Part shown: positions 26,725 to 37,032 of the stretch, piece by piece
How positions within the stretch are numbered: the stretch's first letter is position 1
Layout: every line of letters begins with the position of its first letter
Assembly (NCBI GenBank): GCA_022841365.1
Contig: JALHRP010000005.1
Coordinates: 30,003 to 94,002 of the forward strand
Direction of reading: 5' to 3'
DNA length: 64,000 nucleotides
DNA from: Chitinophagaceae bacterium
GTDB lineage: Bacteria; Bacteroidota; Bacteroidia; Chitinophagales; Chitinophagaceae
Made by a program: the position numbers and the translations under genes
Notes under the pieces: generated by a model
Told to the model about the DNA's origin: nothing
The model's input: the letters and a program-made list of their open reading frames with translations, nothing else
The model's database searches: none

Positions 26725-26794
26725 TTGTTTGAGAAAGGTTCATTCTGCTGAACCGGTTTTTGTTTCACTTTTATTGAATAAAAAAATAACAATC

Positions 26795-27925
26795 ATGTCA
26801 ACCATAGCAGTTAACAGAAAAGAAGCTGTACAAAACGATTTTCTTCCACTTCACGGAACAGATTATGTAGAATTTTATGTAGGTAATGCCAAACAGGCGG
26901 CACATTATTATATTTCTGCTTTTGGTTTTCAGCCATTGGCATATGCGGGCCCCGAAACAGGAATGAAAGAGATCGCCAGTTATGCTGTGCGTCAAAATAA
27001 ATTAACGATTGTATTAACCACACCGCTTCGTTCAGGAAATGAAATGGCCGATCATATTTATAAACACGGCGACGGAGTAAAAGTGTTGGCTTTAAAAGTA
27101 GATGATGCAAAGAGTGCATTTACTGAAACAACGATCCGTGGAGCAAGGCCATTCAAAGAAGCAACTGTTCTATCAGATGCAGATGGCGAAGTAATCATCA
27201 GCGGTATTCACACTTATGGAGATACCGTTCATTTGTTTGTTGAACGGAAAAATTACAAGGGCGTATTTCTGCCCGGTTATCGTGCATGGAGCAATCCATA
27301 TTTTAAAGTGGAAGAAACGGGATTGCAGTATGTAGATCATTGTGTAGGCAATGTAGGATGGAACCAGATGAACCCATGGGTACAGTTTTACGAAAACGTA
27401 ATGGGCTTCCGCAATATTTTAACGTTTGATGACAACGATATTTCAACAGAATATTCTGCTTTAATGAGTAAAGTCATGAGCAATGGAAATGGCTATGTAA
27501 AATTTCCCATTAATGAACCTGCCGAAGGAAAGAAAAAATCGCAGGTAGAAGAATATCTGGATTATTATAACGGCGAAGGTGTGCAGCATGTGGCAATGGC
27601 TACCAATAACATTGTTGAAACAGTAATGGCCCTGCGGAGCAGAGGGGTAGAATTTCTGCAGGTACCCACTTCTTATTATGATGATTTGTTAGACCGTGTG
27701 GGGCATATTGATGAAGACCTGGAACCGTTGAAAGAACTGGGGATTTTGGTAGACAGAGATGAGGAAGGTTATTTACTGCAAATTTTTACAAAGCCGGTTG
27801 AAGATCGTCCTACTTTATTTTTCGAAATCATACAGCGAAAAGGAGCACAGAGTTTTGGCAAAGGCAATTTCAAAGCCCTGTTCGAAGCCATCGAACGGGA
27901 GCAGGAAGCCAGAGGTAATCTGTAA
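26795..27925 (+). CDS. hppD: 4-hydroxyphenylpyruvate dioxygenase
   Basis: 376 residues from ATG 26795 (the frame is open to 26711, but family alignment begins near FLPLHGTDYVEFYVGNAKQA). Non-haem iron dioxygenase converting 4-hydroxyphenylpyruvate to homogentisate in tyrosine breakdown. Iron ligands His182 (YVDHCVGN), His265 (VQHVAM) and Glu344 (FFEIIQR) are all present, with the C-terminal QSFGKGNFKALFEAIEREQ. No other homogentisate-pathway gene lies next to it. Confidence 0.95.
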   Translation: MSTIAVNRKEAVQNDFLPLHGTDYVEFYVGNAKQAAHYYISAFGFQPLAYAGPETGMKEIASYAVRQNKLTIVLTTPLRSGNEMADHIYKHGDGVKVLALKVDDAKSAFTETTIRGARPFKEATVLSDADGEVIISGIHTYGDTVHLFVERKNYKGVFLPGYRAWSNPYFKVEETGLQYVDHCVGNVGWNQMNPWVQFYENVMGFRNILTFDDNDISTEYSALMSKVMSNGNGYVKFPINEPAEGKKKSQVEEYLDYYNGEGVQHVAMATNNIVETVMALRSRGVEFLQVPTSYYDDLLDRVGHIDEDLEPLKELGILVDRDEEGYLLQIFTKPVEDRPTLFFEIIQRKGAQSFGKGNFKALFEAIEREQEARGNL

Positions 27926-27931
27926 AAATAC

Positions 27932-27956
27932 GGGGCAGTTTTACTGCCCCTTTTTC
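27932..27956 (+). terminator. Terminator after the HPPD gene
   Basis: Perfect 7-bp stem GGGGCAG/CTGCCCC with a five-base loop and a run of five T. Confidence 0.9.
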
Positions 27957-27998
27957 ATGTATTAAATCTTCCTCATTTCAGCCGCAACAACTTCGTTT

Positions 27999-28012
27999 TG
28001 AACCGGTTCAAC
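27999..28012. promoter_or_regulatory. Perfect palindrome, possible operator
   Basis: TTGAACCGGTTCAA is a perfect 14-base palindrome; a half-site TTGAACCGG recurs at about 28071, just upstream of the YkuD gene. Protein binding is a guess. Confidence 0.35.
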
Positions 28013-28101
28013 GAATGATCTTCCTCTTACGGCTCATTTCGTTTAATTTTATCAACATTTTGAAATATTTTTGAACCGGCATCGTTCATTAAAAATCCAG
28101 T

Positions 28102-29262
28102 ATGCTTCAAAAAGTTTTTTTCGTTGGCTTACTTCTGTTTGCTGCTGCAGTTGCAGATGTTCAGGCGCAGTATTCTGTTGAGGATGCGCCTGTAAAAGTG
28201 TTCAAAACACCTTCCATGTTTGTGAAGGTGGAAGATTCATTAAAAAAAGAATTTAAGGAAAAAGGATTGCACTGGCCTGCCAAGTACATGTATGTAAGAG
28301 CCTTTAAGCACGAAAAACAGATGGAGGTATGGGTTAAGAACGACTGGAAAGAAACCTTCAGCCTGTTTAAGGTATATAAAGTTTGCGCTACCTCAGGAAC
28401 TTACGGTCCTAAACGCAAAGAAGGCGATAAGCAAATACCCGAAGGATTTTATTACATTAATGAATTCAACCCCAACAGTAATTATCATCTGGCGCTGGGC
28501 TTAAATTATCCCAATGCTTCTGATGCTATTTTGAGTGATCAGCATAAACCCGGTGGAGATATTTATATTCATGGTAATTGTGTAACTATTGGTTGTTTGC
28601 CTTTAACTGATTCATTAATTGAGCAGGTGTATTATCTGGCATCTGTTGTAAAAGAACAGGGACAGGATTTTATACCTGTGCATATTTATCCGCTGCGTTA
28701 CGATAATAGCAAAGCAATTGAATTGTTCAGCAACAAAACAAAAAATAAACAGGAGGTGCAGAAGTTTGCATCAGAGATCAGAGAAGCGTATGAATTTTTT
28801 GAAGATACCCATCAACTGCCAACTGTATTGATTGGAAAAAACGGGGGATACGTTGTAGCAACCAATCCTGAAACACCAAAAATCACAAGGATAAAAATTA
28901 TTGAAACCAATAACCCTGCTGATCCTTATGCAGCATGGAGTTTAGAAGATAAAGTTGATATTGTTCCTTTTTATAAAGACGGAAATGCAGCATTGCAACG
29001 TTGGTTGTTTAATTTGAGTAAGGAGCTGGTTCCAATGCTCTATGGCAATGCATCCATGTCTTTACAGGTTGAATTTATTGTAGATAAAAATGGTAATACC
29101 GCATTGGCAACCGTTGTGCGTGGAGGTAATACAGAAATGAATAAAGTGGTAAAAGAAAAATTTGAGAAAGAATTAAAATGGACTCCTGCAACAAAAGACG
29201 GTAAGCCTGTTAATTCGAAACTGAAGCAGAATCTGAATATTACTGCACCCGAAGATCTGTAG
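28102..29262 (+). CDS. L,D-transpeptidase (YkuD) domain protein with C-terminal TonB-like domain
   Basis: 386 residues. Signal peptide (about 1-22, VQAQ). YkuD catalytic motif HGNCVTIGCLP gives His157 and nucleophile Cys165. The last ~85 residues (QVEFIVDKNGNTALATVVRGGN...KWTPATKDGKPV) match the pattern of the TonB C-terminal domain family often seen in Bacteroidota periplasmic proteins. Probably a periplasmic enzyme acting on peptidoglycan peptides; the role of the TonB-like part is unknown. Confidence 0.85.
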   Translation: MLQKVFFVGLLLFAAAVADVQAQYSVEDAPVKVFKTPSMFVKVEDSLKKEFKEKGLHWPAKYMYVRAFKHEKQMEVWVKNDWKETFSLFKVYKVCATSGTYGPKRKEGDKQIPEGFYYINEFNPNSNYHLALGLNYPNASDAILSDQHKPGGDIYIHGNCVTIGCLPLTDSLIEQVYYLASVVKEQGQDFIPVHIYPLRYDNSKAIELFSNKTKNKQEVQKFASEIREAYEFFEDTHQLPTVLIGKNGGYVVATNPETPKITRIKIIETNNPADPYAAWSLEDKVDIVPFYKDGNAALQRWLFNLSKELVPMLYGNASMSLQVEFIVDKNGNTALATVVRGGNTEMNKVVKEKFEKELKWTPATKDGKPVNSKLKQNLNITAPEDL

Positions 29263-29332
29263 CTTGTATTTACACCGTTCGATCCATTACTCATGAAAAA
29301 ACAGTGCATACCTGTGGAACCAAACCCACAAA

Positions 29333-31270
29333 ATGAAACCCGGTCTTTATATCATTTCCCTTTCCCTGACTGCATGTTTATTTTCAATAAATAGCAAGGG
29401 TCAAACTATTTCGGGTATTGTAAACAGCTATCATCAGGTTACCGACTTTGTTCCTTTATATAATGGTGTACGCCTGCAAAATGTTTCAGGATTAAATGCC
29501 GGCAACCGTGTACTGATTATTCAAATGAAGGGAGCAACCATTGATGAAACACAATCCGCTTCTTTTGGTGCAGTTACGGGTATTGGTCAGGCAGGCCTTT
29601 ATGAGTTTGCCACCATCTGCGGCTTTCTGAATGATACAGTCATTTTTGAAAGGGAATTCATCAATACGTACGATTATACAAAATCTGTTCAGTTAGTATA
29701 TGTACCTGTTTATACCGATGTAACCATTAACGGAACATTACTGGCGCAGGAATGGAACCCGGCAACAGGTACAGGTGGTGTTATTGCAATTGAAGCAACC
29801 GGAACAGTTACAATGAATGCGGGAATATCAGCAGACAGCGCAGGGTATAAAGGTGGCGGGCTTTTTATGAATGCAACAAATCGTTGCGGGCCCCGAAGCA
29901 ATTGGTATTATTCATTAGCTCAATCATCGGGTACAAATTTAGGCGGAGCTCCAAAAGGAGAGGGTATTGCTGCATTTATCAGCAATAAAGAGTATGGAAG
30001 AGGAAAGCAGGCGAATGGAGGCGGAGGAGGTAATGTAGATGAAACAGGCGGTGGTGGGGGAAGTAATTTTGGTGCAGGAGGAAACGGAGGTCAGAAATCA
30101 AATACTACATTTTGTAACTCAACTACCTATGGTCAAGGTGGTGCAACGTTAAGCAGCTTTGGATATACTGCAGGAAACAATCGGATTTTTTTTGGCGGTG
30201 GTGGTGGTTGTGGCGAAATGAATAATTACTATGATGGAGTTAATCCTCCCGGAGCAGGTACACCCGGCGGTGATGGTGGCGGTATTGTTTTTATTAAATG
30301 CAACCAGCTCATCGGGAATAATCAAACCATATCAGCAAACGGTGCACAGGGTGTAAATCCTTTTCAGATTGTAAAAACAGAAGGCAGTGGTGATGGTGGT
30401 GGTGGTGGTGGTGCAGGTGGTGTGGTGCTGTTAGATGTTGCAACGTATACAACTTCGTTAAATGTACAGGCAAGAGGAGCCAATGGTTCGAGTGTAGGTT
30501 TTCAAAACGCCTGTCCCGGTCCGGGTGGTGGCGGTGGCGGCGGTGTTATCTGGTACAGCGGTACATTACCCGGCACCGTTATTACTAATGTAACTGCAGG
30601 TGCAAGTGGAGTGATTAAAAATGCACCGTCTCATAATCCTCCATGCGAAGGATTGCCAAATGGTGCTGCAGCAGGTACCAACGGAATTGTTCAATCCGGA
30701 TTTCAAATAGTTGAAGGAACATTGTTTAATTGCGGTGGTATTTTGCCGTTTGGTTCATTGAAAAACTGGATGGGAAAACGTACCCCAGAAGGAGTTCAAT
30801 TAAGCTGGACCATTGAACAGGCAGATGCTCTGCAGGAAATAGCACTGGAGAAAAAACAGGCAAGAGGTGGCTTTGTAACCATTAAAACTTATCTGCAACC
30901 GCAAAACGGGAACTCTGTTTTTCTTGATGAAGGTACTGCCTTTCCTGCAACCTACCGGTTGATGTTGAAATTGAAAACCGGAGCAAAAGAATACGCTGCA
31001 CAATTATTTTTCGACCGGCAAAAAGTAAAACGATTAAACATTTATCCAAACCCTGTAATGGATGAACTTAGGATTGAACTGCCTGCTGCAAGAGGCAAAA
31101 TTTTTATTGCACTGTTTGATTATACCGGCAAGCAGGTAATGAAAAAAGAACTTGATATCAACAATCAGTCATACACTATCCTGCAACTGGGGCATTTAAC
31201 TGCAGGCACTTATACCATTCGTGTATACATGAACTATGAATTGTACATCGGTAAAATGGTGAAGCAATAA
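29333..31270 (+). CDS. Glycine-rich secreted protein with type IX secretion sorting domain
   Basis: 645 residues. Signal peptide (about 1-23), a beta-rich N-terminal region, then a long glycine-rich part (about 160-470) with many GGGGG runs, and a C-terminal type IX sorting domain (about 563-645: LNIYPNPVMDELRIEL ... GTYTIRVYMN). It should cross the outer membrane by the T9SS and be attached or released at the cell surface. Function of the glycine-rich part is unknown. Convergent with aspartate kinase. Confidence 0.88.
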   Translation: MKPGLYIISLSLTACLFSINSKGQTISGIVNSYHQVTDFVPLYNGVRLQNVSGLNAGNRVLIIQMKGATIDETQSASFGAVTGIGQAGLYEFATICGFLNDTVIFEREFINTYDYTKSVQLVYVPVYTDVTINGTLLAQEWNPATGTGGVIAIEATGTVTMNAGISADSAGYKGGGLFMNATNRCGPRSNWYYSLAQSSGTNLGGAPKGEGIAAFISNKEYGRGKQANGGGGGNVDETGGGGGSNFGAGGNGGQKSNTTFCNSTTYGQGGATLSSFGYTAGNNRIFFGGGGGCGEMNNYYDGVNPPGAGTPGGDGGGIVFIKCNQLIGNNQTISANGAQGVNPFQIVKTEGSGDGGGGGGAGGVVLLDVATYTTSLNVQARGANGSSVGFQNACPGPGGGGGGGVIWYSGTLPGTVITNVTAGASGVIKNAPSHNPPCEGLPNGAAAGTNGIVQSGFQIVEGTLFNCGGILPFGSLKNWMGKRTPEGVQLSWTIEQADALQEIALEKKQARGGFVTIKTYLQPQNGNSVFLDEGTAFPATYRLMLKLKTGAKEYAAQLFFDRQKVKRLNIYPNPVMDELRIELPAARGKIFIALFDYTGKQVMKKELDINNQSYTILQLGHLTAGTYTIRVYMNYELYIGKMVKQ

Positions 31271-31310
31271 TTGTTTAGTGCAACAGCTTTCAAAAAAGTC
31301 AATCAACTTA

Positions 31311-32573
31311 TTACATCATCAACACTTGCACGGTATCCGGACTTTGCTGCTGCAGTTCAATTGTTTTTCCTTCGGTCATTTTTTGCAGCAGTTCGTTTGT
31401 GTAGTGGCGGATACTCAGGAGCGTTAAACCTTTTTCAACCTGCACATCAAAAGCAACTGAAGCAGCTAAGGCTAACTGCTCTATTTTATCTGCACGGTCA
31501 TCGAGGCACAACTGCAGACTTACAGCATGTGTCTGAATCAGATTCGGTTTTATTTTCAGCTTCGCCATCATTTCGTACAAATCACTCATGGGTTGTTCAC
31601 CAATAAACGAAAAATCTTTTGTGTGTAACTGCAGCAGCACCTGGTTTTGTTTTACCACAATTATGGGGGGCAGGTTTTTTACCGGATGATTATGAATGGT
31701 TGTGCCGGGTAATGAAGGATCTGAAAAACATTTTACAATCAACGGAATATTTTTATTCTGCAGCGGCTTAATGGTCTTGGGGTGTATCACCTGTGCTCCG
31801 TAATAAGCCATTTCAATTACTTCATCATAATTCAGTTCACCAATGTATTGTGCATCGGCAAATTCTTTTGGATCGGCATTCATCACACCTTTTACATCTT
31901 TCCAGATTGTGAGGTGTTGCGCATTGAGCATATTTGCAAAAAGGGCAGCAGAGTAATCACTTCCTTCACGGCCAAGTGTGGTGCTTTCATTTTCATCGGT
32001 ACAACCGATAAAACCCTGCGTGATGACAATATTTGTTTTGTTGAAAAGCGGTTGTATCTGTTCATGTACCTGCTGTTGTGTAAAAGGAAAATCAATACCT
32101 GCATCACGGAAATTATCATCCGTACGGAAAATATCCCTTACATCAATCCATTGATTGTTTACGCCAATTTCGTTGAGGTAAGCACTTACCAGTGCAGTGC
32201 TGAGCAATTCGCCGATACACACAATCTGATCATAATAATAATCGTACGAGCGAACAGGTTTGTCGTGCAGTAACCATTCCACTTCAGTAAAAAAATGATT
32301 GTACTGTTCCATCAACGGATTAAAATGGGTAACCAGTAAAAACTTTGCTTCATCCAGATGTTGCAGTTTTACTGCACGGAATAATTGAAGTGCTTCCTCT
32401 TTTTTACCTGCAAAAAAAGCGTCGGTTACTTTTTCTAAGGCATTGGTGGTTTTGCCCATGGCCGAAATGACAATCATCATTTTTTGTGCAGGAAAATGCT
32501 GAACAATATGTCCAACATTTTTAATTTTTTCATAATTGCTTACACTGGCACCGCCGAATTTAAAAACCTGCAT
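31311..32573 (-). CDS. Aspartate kinase (monofunctional)
   Basis: 420 residues from ATG 32573 (MQVFKFGGASVSNYEKI). Phosphorylates aspartate for Lys/Thr/Met synthesis. Kinase motifs FKFGGASV and TTLGREGSDYSAALFA, then ACT regulatory region (about 290-420). The frame runs to 32639 upstream, but KFGGASV must be near the N-terminus. A -7 box lies 64 bases upstream. Confidence 0.93.
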   Translation of the reverse strand: MQVFKFGGASVSNYEKIKNVGHIVQHFPAQKMMIVISAMGKTTNALEKVTDAFFAGKKEEALQLFRAVKLQHLDEAKFLLVTHFNPLMEQYNHFFTEVEWLLHDKPVRSYDYYYDQIVCIGELLSTALVSAYLNEIGVNNQWIDVRDIFRTDDNFRDAGIDFPFTQQQVHEQIQPLFNKTNIVITQGFIGCTDENESTTLGREGSDYSAALFANMLNAQHLTIWKDVKGVMNADPKEFADAQYIGELNYDEVIEMAYYGAQVIHPKTIKPLQNKNIPLIVKCFSDPSLPGTTIHNHPVKNLPPIIVVKQNQVLLQLHTKDFSFIGEQPMSDLYEMMAKLKIKPNLIQTHAVSLQLCLDDRADKIEQLALAASVAFDVQVEKGLTLLSIRHYTNELLQKMTEGKTIELQQQSPDTVQVLMM

Positions 32574-32636
32574 GGAAATAATTGATTTATGATGTTTGAT
32601 TTCAGATATGTAATTCAATCCTGCCTGAGCAGAATG

Positions 32637-32644
32637 CAAAGATA
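32637..32644 (-). promoter_or_regulatory. -7 promoter box of the aspartate kinase gene
   Basis: TATCTTTG on the minus strand, giving a leader of roughly 55 bases before ATG 32573. Confidence 0.5.
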
Positions 32645-32852
32645 AGGGTAGCTTGTTAGCACCCTGCAGGGTAGTGATTAGCTGTATGTCGGGAAGAGGG
32701 TGCAGTGAAAAAACAAACTGCAGTTAAGACAAAGTTTCAGCAATAAGGTGTAACAGAAAAGTGTTTGCCGTTTTTAAGCGCCTTTATTGCCAATAGTTTT
32801 ATAAATCAGTTAAAAGAATGTTGCTGTTCAGCTTGTGATAAATGCGGAGACT

Positions 32853-34781
32853 TTATTGCTGGTTTTCACTTGCAGGAAATGTTACAGTAAACGTACTGCC
32901 TTTATCCGGTTCACTTGTAACTTTAATATCGCCTTTATTAAGCTGAACAAATTCCTGCACCAGAATTAATCCCAGACCACTGCCGGTTTCCCCCGCCGTA
33001 CCATTTCTGCTTCGATGTTTCCCAACTTGGAAAATTGAGTTCACTACCTCATTACTCATCCCAGTTCCCGTATCGGCAACTGAAATGGATGTATTATTTC
33101 CGTTTGTAGTGGCAGAAATATAGATATTTCCACCATAAGGAGTAAATTTAACAGCGTTATTGATGAGATTACGGATGATGAACCGGAACTGATTTTTATC
33201 TGCATATAATTGATCTGCAGTATCTATTGCATAACTAATGACAATTTGTTTTTTTGAAGCCTGATTTTTAAAAACAGTTATTACTTCTATTACCAAGTTT
33301 AAAACATTTAATATCTCGGGTCGTGGGTATTCGTTTTTCATTTGTAACTGTGCCCATGTAATAAGGTCATCAGTTAACTTTCTTGAATCATCAATTAAAT
33401 TTTTTGCTTCTGTTACAAGCTCAGCTACTTGATCATCGGGTAATTTTTTATAGAAACCCGAAGCCAGCAGATCAGTAAAAGACGAGATAGAATTTAAAGG
33501 GGCCCGAAGGTCATGCGAAATGATACCAAAGAATTTATCTTTCGTGCTGTTTAATACCTCTAGTTTTTCGTTTTGATATTCAATGATTTTATTTTTCTGT
33601 TCGAGTTGATCATTTTTAATCCTGATCTTTTTAATAATTCTGAACAGCGAAACCATCAAAAAAATGGTAATTATTGAAAAACCTGCAATACTGTAAAGTA
33701 CAATATTTTTTTGCCTTGCACGGTCGTCTTTCAAATTATTTTCAATCTCAAGTAAGCTGTTTTGTTTTTCCAGTTGATACAATCTTGTGAAACTTTCAAC
33801 CAGTTGGTTTTTTTCCTTTGAATCAACTTTTGCAAGACTGTCAGTTACAAGTCCGAATTTGGTTATGTACTCCAGCGCTTTTTCATTCCGGTTTGTCTGG
33901 TTATATAATTCAATCAATTCTAAATATACCTGAGCGGTATAGTTGGTCAAATTGTATTTGAGTAAGAACTTTGCTGCTTCCTGAAGAAAATATTCCTTTT
34001 TACTGATGTTTCCACGTAATTTATATATTGCAGCAAGCTGCAGATATGCTTCAATTGTGGCAATTTTTTGTGAATCATCTTTAAGAGAGTCATACAAACG
34101 GATAATTTTGGTGAAGTAATATTCTGCTTCATTTAAATTATTTTCTGCCAACAGAATCTTTCCCATTACTTTATAACAGGAAGAAAGCACCTGTAAATTC
34201 TGAACTGAATCATTAATGAAAATGGCTTTTACTGTCAGTTCTTTTGCTCTTTTTATATCTTTATTGTTTAAATAACTTTCGCCAAGGTTGTGTGCTGTTA
34301 CTCCTATCCGTTCACGGTTGCCTAATTTAGAGTGTATCTGATAAGCTAATTTGTGGTAGGCGATTTCTTCCGGTATATTTCTTAAGTACCGATATAAGTG
34401 CCCCATAGAAATATAGCAATTAGCAATGCCGGCAGAGTCGTTGAGTTCACTGTAGCTATTAATGGCATTTTGCAGATTAGATACTGTTAGGTAATAATTT
34501 CCGTAGTAAGTATATATACTGGCGAGGTTTCTGTATGATTCTGCTTCACCTCTTTTGTAATTAATTTTTCTGGAAAGCTTCAAAGCTTTTTCAGTATAAC
34601 TTAATGCTTCAATGGGTTTAACGAAAGATAGTTTTCTGCTGATGACATTATTGATATTAATCCACTCAGTATCATGAAGGTTTCCTCTTTTCATTAGCTC
34701 ATGCAAAGAATCAATATTTTGTGCGTTGCCTGTATAGCAACAATACAGCATCAGGAGTATTTGAAGTAAGCTACGGTACAA
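32853..34781 (-). CDS. TPR-containing sensor histidine kinase
   Basis: 642 residues. Signal peptide (about 1-20), periplasmic tetratricopeptide repeats (about 45-330), a transmembrane helix (about 360-382), coiled coil, then HisKA with phospho-acceptor His423 (ISHDLRAPLN) and HATPase_c (NLINNAVKFTPYGG, DTGTGM, GSGLGLILVQEF). A common Bacteroidota kinase layout. No response regulator gene lies nearby, so its partner is elsewhere. Confidence 0.92.
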   Translation of the reverse strand: MYRSLLQILLMLYCCYTGNAQNIDSLHELMKRGNLHDTEWININNVISRKLSFVKPIEALSYTEKALKLSRKINYKRGEAESYRNLASIYTYYGNYYLTVSNLQNAINSYSELNDSAGIANCYISMGHLYRYLRNIPEEIAYHKLAYQIHSKLGNRERIGVTAHNLGESYLNNKDIKRAKELTVKAIFINDSVQNLQVLSSCYKVMGKILLAENNLNEAEYYFTKIIRLYDSLKDDSQKIATIEAYLQLAAIYKLRGNISKKEYFLQEAAKFLLKYNLTNYTAQVYLELIELYNQTNRNEKALEYITKFGLVTDSLAKVDSKEKNQLVESFTRLYQLEKQNSLLEIENNLKDDRARQKNIVLYSIAGFSIITIFLMVSLFRIIKKIRIKNDQLEQKNKIIEYQNEKLEVLNSTKDKFFGIISHDLRAPLNSISSFTDLLASGFYKKLPDDQVAELVTEAKNLIDDSRKLTDDLITWAQLQMKNEYPRPEILNVLNLVIEVITVFKNQASKKQIVISYAIDTADQLYADKNQFRFIIRNLINNAVKFTPYGGNIYISATTNGNNTSISVADTGTGMSNEVVNSIFQVGKHRSRNGTAGETGSGLGLILVQEFVQLNKGDIKVTSEPDKGSTFTVTFPASENQQ

Positions 34782-35042
34782 TACAAAAGTCAGTTTTGTG
34801 AATAGATGGTTTGGTATAATATTTCTATTAAAATAAAAAAAAATGATATACCAAAAAAAAATATTTAAATTTTTCTCATCAAAAAAGTGGCCTTTTTAAA
34901 CTTTGGATTCCGATTCAAAATCCTGCAAATGCAAAATAAAAGGCAGTGAAACATCCTATCCCATTCTCTGCCATTTTTTCACCTGCCTGCCTCATGGCAC
35001 TATCATTGAGTATGAGTTCCTGAACTTAAAAATATCCGAATC

Positions 35043-36944
35043 ATGGGAAAGATTATAGGAATCGACTTAGGAACTACTAACAGCTGTGTTTCCGTAATGG
35101 AAGGGGCAGAACCGGTGGTAATCGCAAACGATGAGGGCCGTCGTACAACCCCTTCAATCGTAGCTTTTCTGAAAAATGGTGAGCGTAAAGTGGGTGATCC
35201 GGCAAAGCGTCAGGCGATTACCAACCCCGTTAATACCATCAGTTCCGTAAAGCGTTTTATGGGCCGACAGTTTAATGAGGTGGGTGAAGAAATCAAACAT
35301 TGGAGTTACAAAGTAGCTCAGGGTGACAATAATACCGTTCGTATTGACATAGATGGCAGATTGTACACTCCGCAGGAAATATCTGCGATGGTGCTGCAGA
35401 AAATGAAAAAAACAGCCGAAGATTATCTGGGCCAGGAAGTAACAGAAGCAGTGATCACTGTGCCTGCTTACTTTAACGATGCCCAGCGTCAGGCTACTAA
35501 AGAAGCCGGTGAAATTGCAGGGTTAAATGTTCGTCGTATTGTAAACGAACCAACCGCTGCTGCATTGGCTTATGGTCTGGATAAAAAACACAAAGATCAA
35601 AAGATCGCTGTGTTTGATCTGGGTGGTGGTACGTTTGATATTTCTGTATTGGAATTGGGCGATGGTGTATTTGAAGTAAAATCTACCAACGGTGATACTC
35701 ATCTTGGTGGCGATGATTTTGATAAAGTAATCATTGACTGGCTGGCTGATGAATTTAAAAATCAGGAAGCCATTGATTTGCGGAAAGACCCGATGGCTTT
35801 GCAGCGTTTAAAAGAAGCTGCTGAAAAAGCAAAGGTTGAATTATCATCTTCCAGCGAAACAGAAATCAATCTGCCTTATGTAACAGCAGTGGATGGTGTT
35901 CCCAAACACCTGGTGATTAAACTGAGCCGTGCAAAATTTGAATCATTAGCCGATAAATTATTTGAGCGTTGCTTAAAGCCCTGCGAAGTGGCTTTGAAAG
36001 ATGCCGGTTTATCTACATCAGATATTGACGAAGTGATTTTAGTTGGTGGAAGTACACGTATACCTAAAGTGCAGGAGATTGTAGAAAAATTCTTTGGTAA
36101 AAAACCAAACCGCAGTGTGAATCCAGATGAGGTGGTTGCTATTGGTGCTGCAATTCAGGGTGCGGTATTAACCGGTGAAGTAAAAGATGTATTGTTGCTC
36201 GATGTTACTCCGCTCAGCTTAGGTATTGAAACCTTAGGTGGAGTAATGACAACATTAATTCCAAGTAATACAACCATTCCTTCTAAGAAATCAGAAACCT
36301 TCAGCACCGCTGCCGATAACCAGCCCGGTGTACAGATTCATATTCTGCAAGGCGAAAGACCAATGAGTAAGGATAATAAGAGCCTGGGTATTTTCAATCT
36401 CGATGGTATTCCGCCGGCACCACGTGGTGTTCCGCAAATTGAAGTAACCTTTGATATTGATGCCAACGGTTTGCTGCATGTAAGTGCGAAAGACAAAGGC
36501 ACCGGTAAAGAGCAAAAGATCCGTATTGAAGCAGGCAGTGGCTTAACCAAAGAGGAAATTGAAAAGATGAAGAATGAAGCAAAAGCCAACGAAGCCAATG
36601 ATAAAGCAGAGAAAGAAAAAGTAGAGAAGATTAATATGGCCGACAGTTTAATTTTCCAGACGGAAAAACAACTGAAGGAATATGGTGAGAAGATTTCTGC
36701 AGATAAAAAAGCACCGATTGAAGCGGCGCTTGAAAAACTGAAAGAAGCACATAAATCACAAGACGTTGCAGCTATTGATGCAGCTATGACAGAAATGAAT
36801 ACTGCATGGACAGCAGCAAGTGAAGAAATGTATAAAGCAACACAGGAAGCGGGTGCACAACCGGGTGCAGATGCAGGCGCATCATCTGAAGGTGCTCCGA
36901 AAAATGATAATGTGGAAGATGCACAGTTTGAAGAAGTGAAGTAA
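35043..36944 (+). CDS. dnaK: Chaperone protein DnaK (Hsp70)
   Basis: 633 residues, full length. N-terminal ATPase domain with [25 protein letters not shown] and [13 protein letters not shown]; substrate-binding domain after about 385 ([18 protein letters not shown]); lid helices and a variable acidic/glycine-alanine tail ending AQFEEVK. No dnaJ or grpE follows; the gene stands alone and ends at a strong bidirectional hairpin. Confidence 0.98.
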   Translation: MGKIIGIDLGTTNSCVSVMEGAEPVVIANDEGRRTTPSIVAFLKNGERKVGDPAKRQAITNPVNTISSVKRFMGRQFNEVGEEIKHWSYKVAQGDNNTVRIDIDGRLYTPQEISAMVLQKMKKTAEDYLGQEVTEAVITVPAYFNDAQRQATKEAGEIAGLNVRRIVNEPTAAALAYGLDKKHKDQKIAVFDLGGGTFDISVLELGDGVFEVKSTNGDTHLGGDDFDKVIIDWLADEFKNQEAIDLRKDPMALQRLKEAAEKAKVELSSSSETEINLPYVTAVDGVPKHLVIKLSRAKFESLADKLFERCLKPCEVALKDAGLSTSDIDEVILVGGSTRIPKVQEIVEKFFGKKPNRSVNPDEVVAIGAAIQGAVLTGEVKDVLLLDVTPLSLGIETLGGVMTTLIPSNTTIPSKKSETFSTAADNQPGVQIHILQGERPMSKDNKSLGIFNLDGIPPAPRGVPQIEVTFDIDANGLLHVSAKDKGTGKEQKIRIEAGSGLTKEEIEKMKNEAKANEANDKAEKEKVEKINMADSLIFQTEKQLKEYGEKISADKKAPIEAALEKLKEAHKSQDVAAIDAAMTEMNTAWTAASEEMYKATQEAGAQPGADAGASSEGAPKNDNVEDAQFEEVK

Positions 36945-36972
36945 GAAGATATGTTTTTCAGCTAATAGGTTT

Positions 36973-37020
36973 TTATAAAAGGAAGCCCCGACACATATAT
37001 GCCGGGGCTTCCTTTTATAA
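36973..37020. terminator. Strong bidirectional terminator between dnaK and the TPR gene
   Basis: Perfect 18-bp stem (36973-36990 with 37003-37020) with a 12-base loop and T/A-rich outer ends, placed between two convergent genes. Confidence 0.92.
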
Positions 37021-37032
37021 TTTTAATTGTTG

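Noticed and set aside
31271..31606. A 111-codon plus-strand frame after the T9SS protein
   Set aside because: It is antisense to the aspartate kinase gene and has no coding character of its own.
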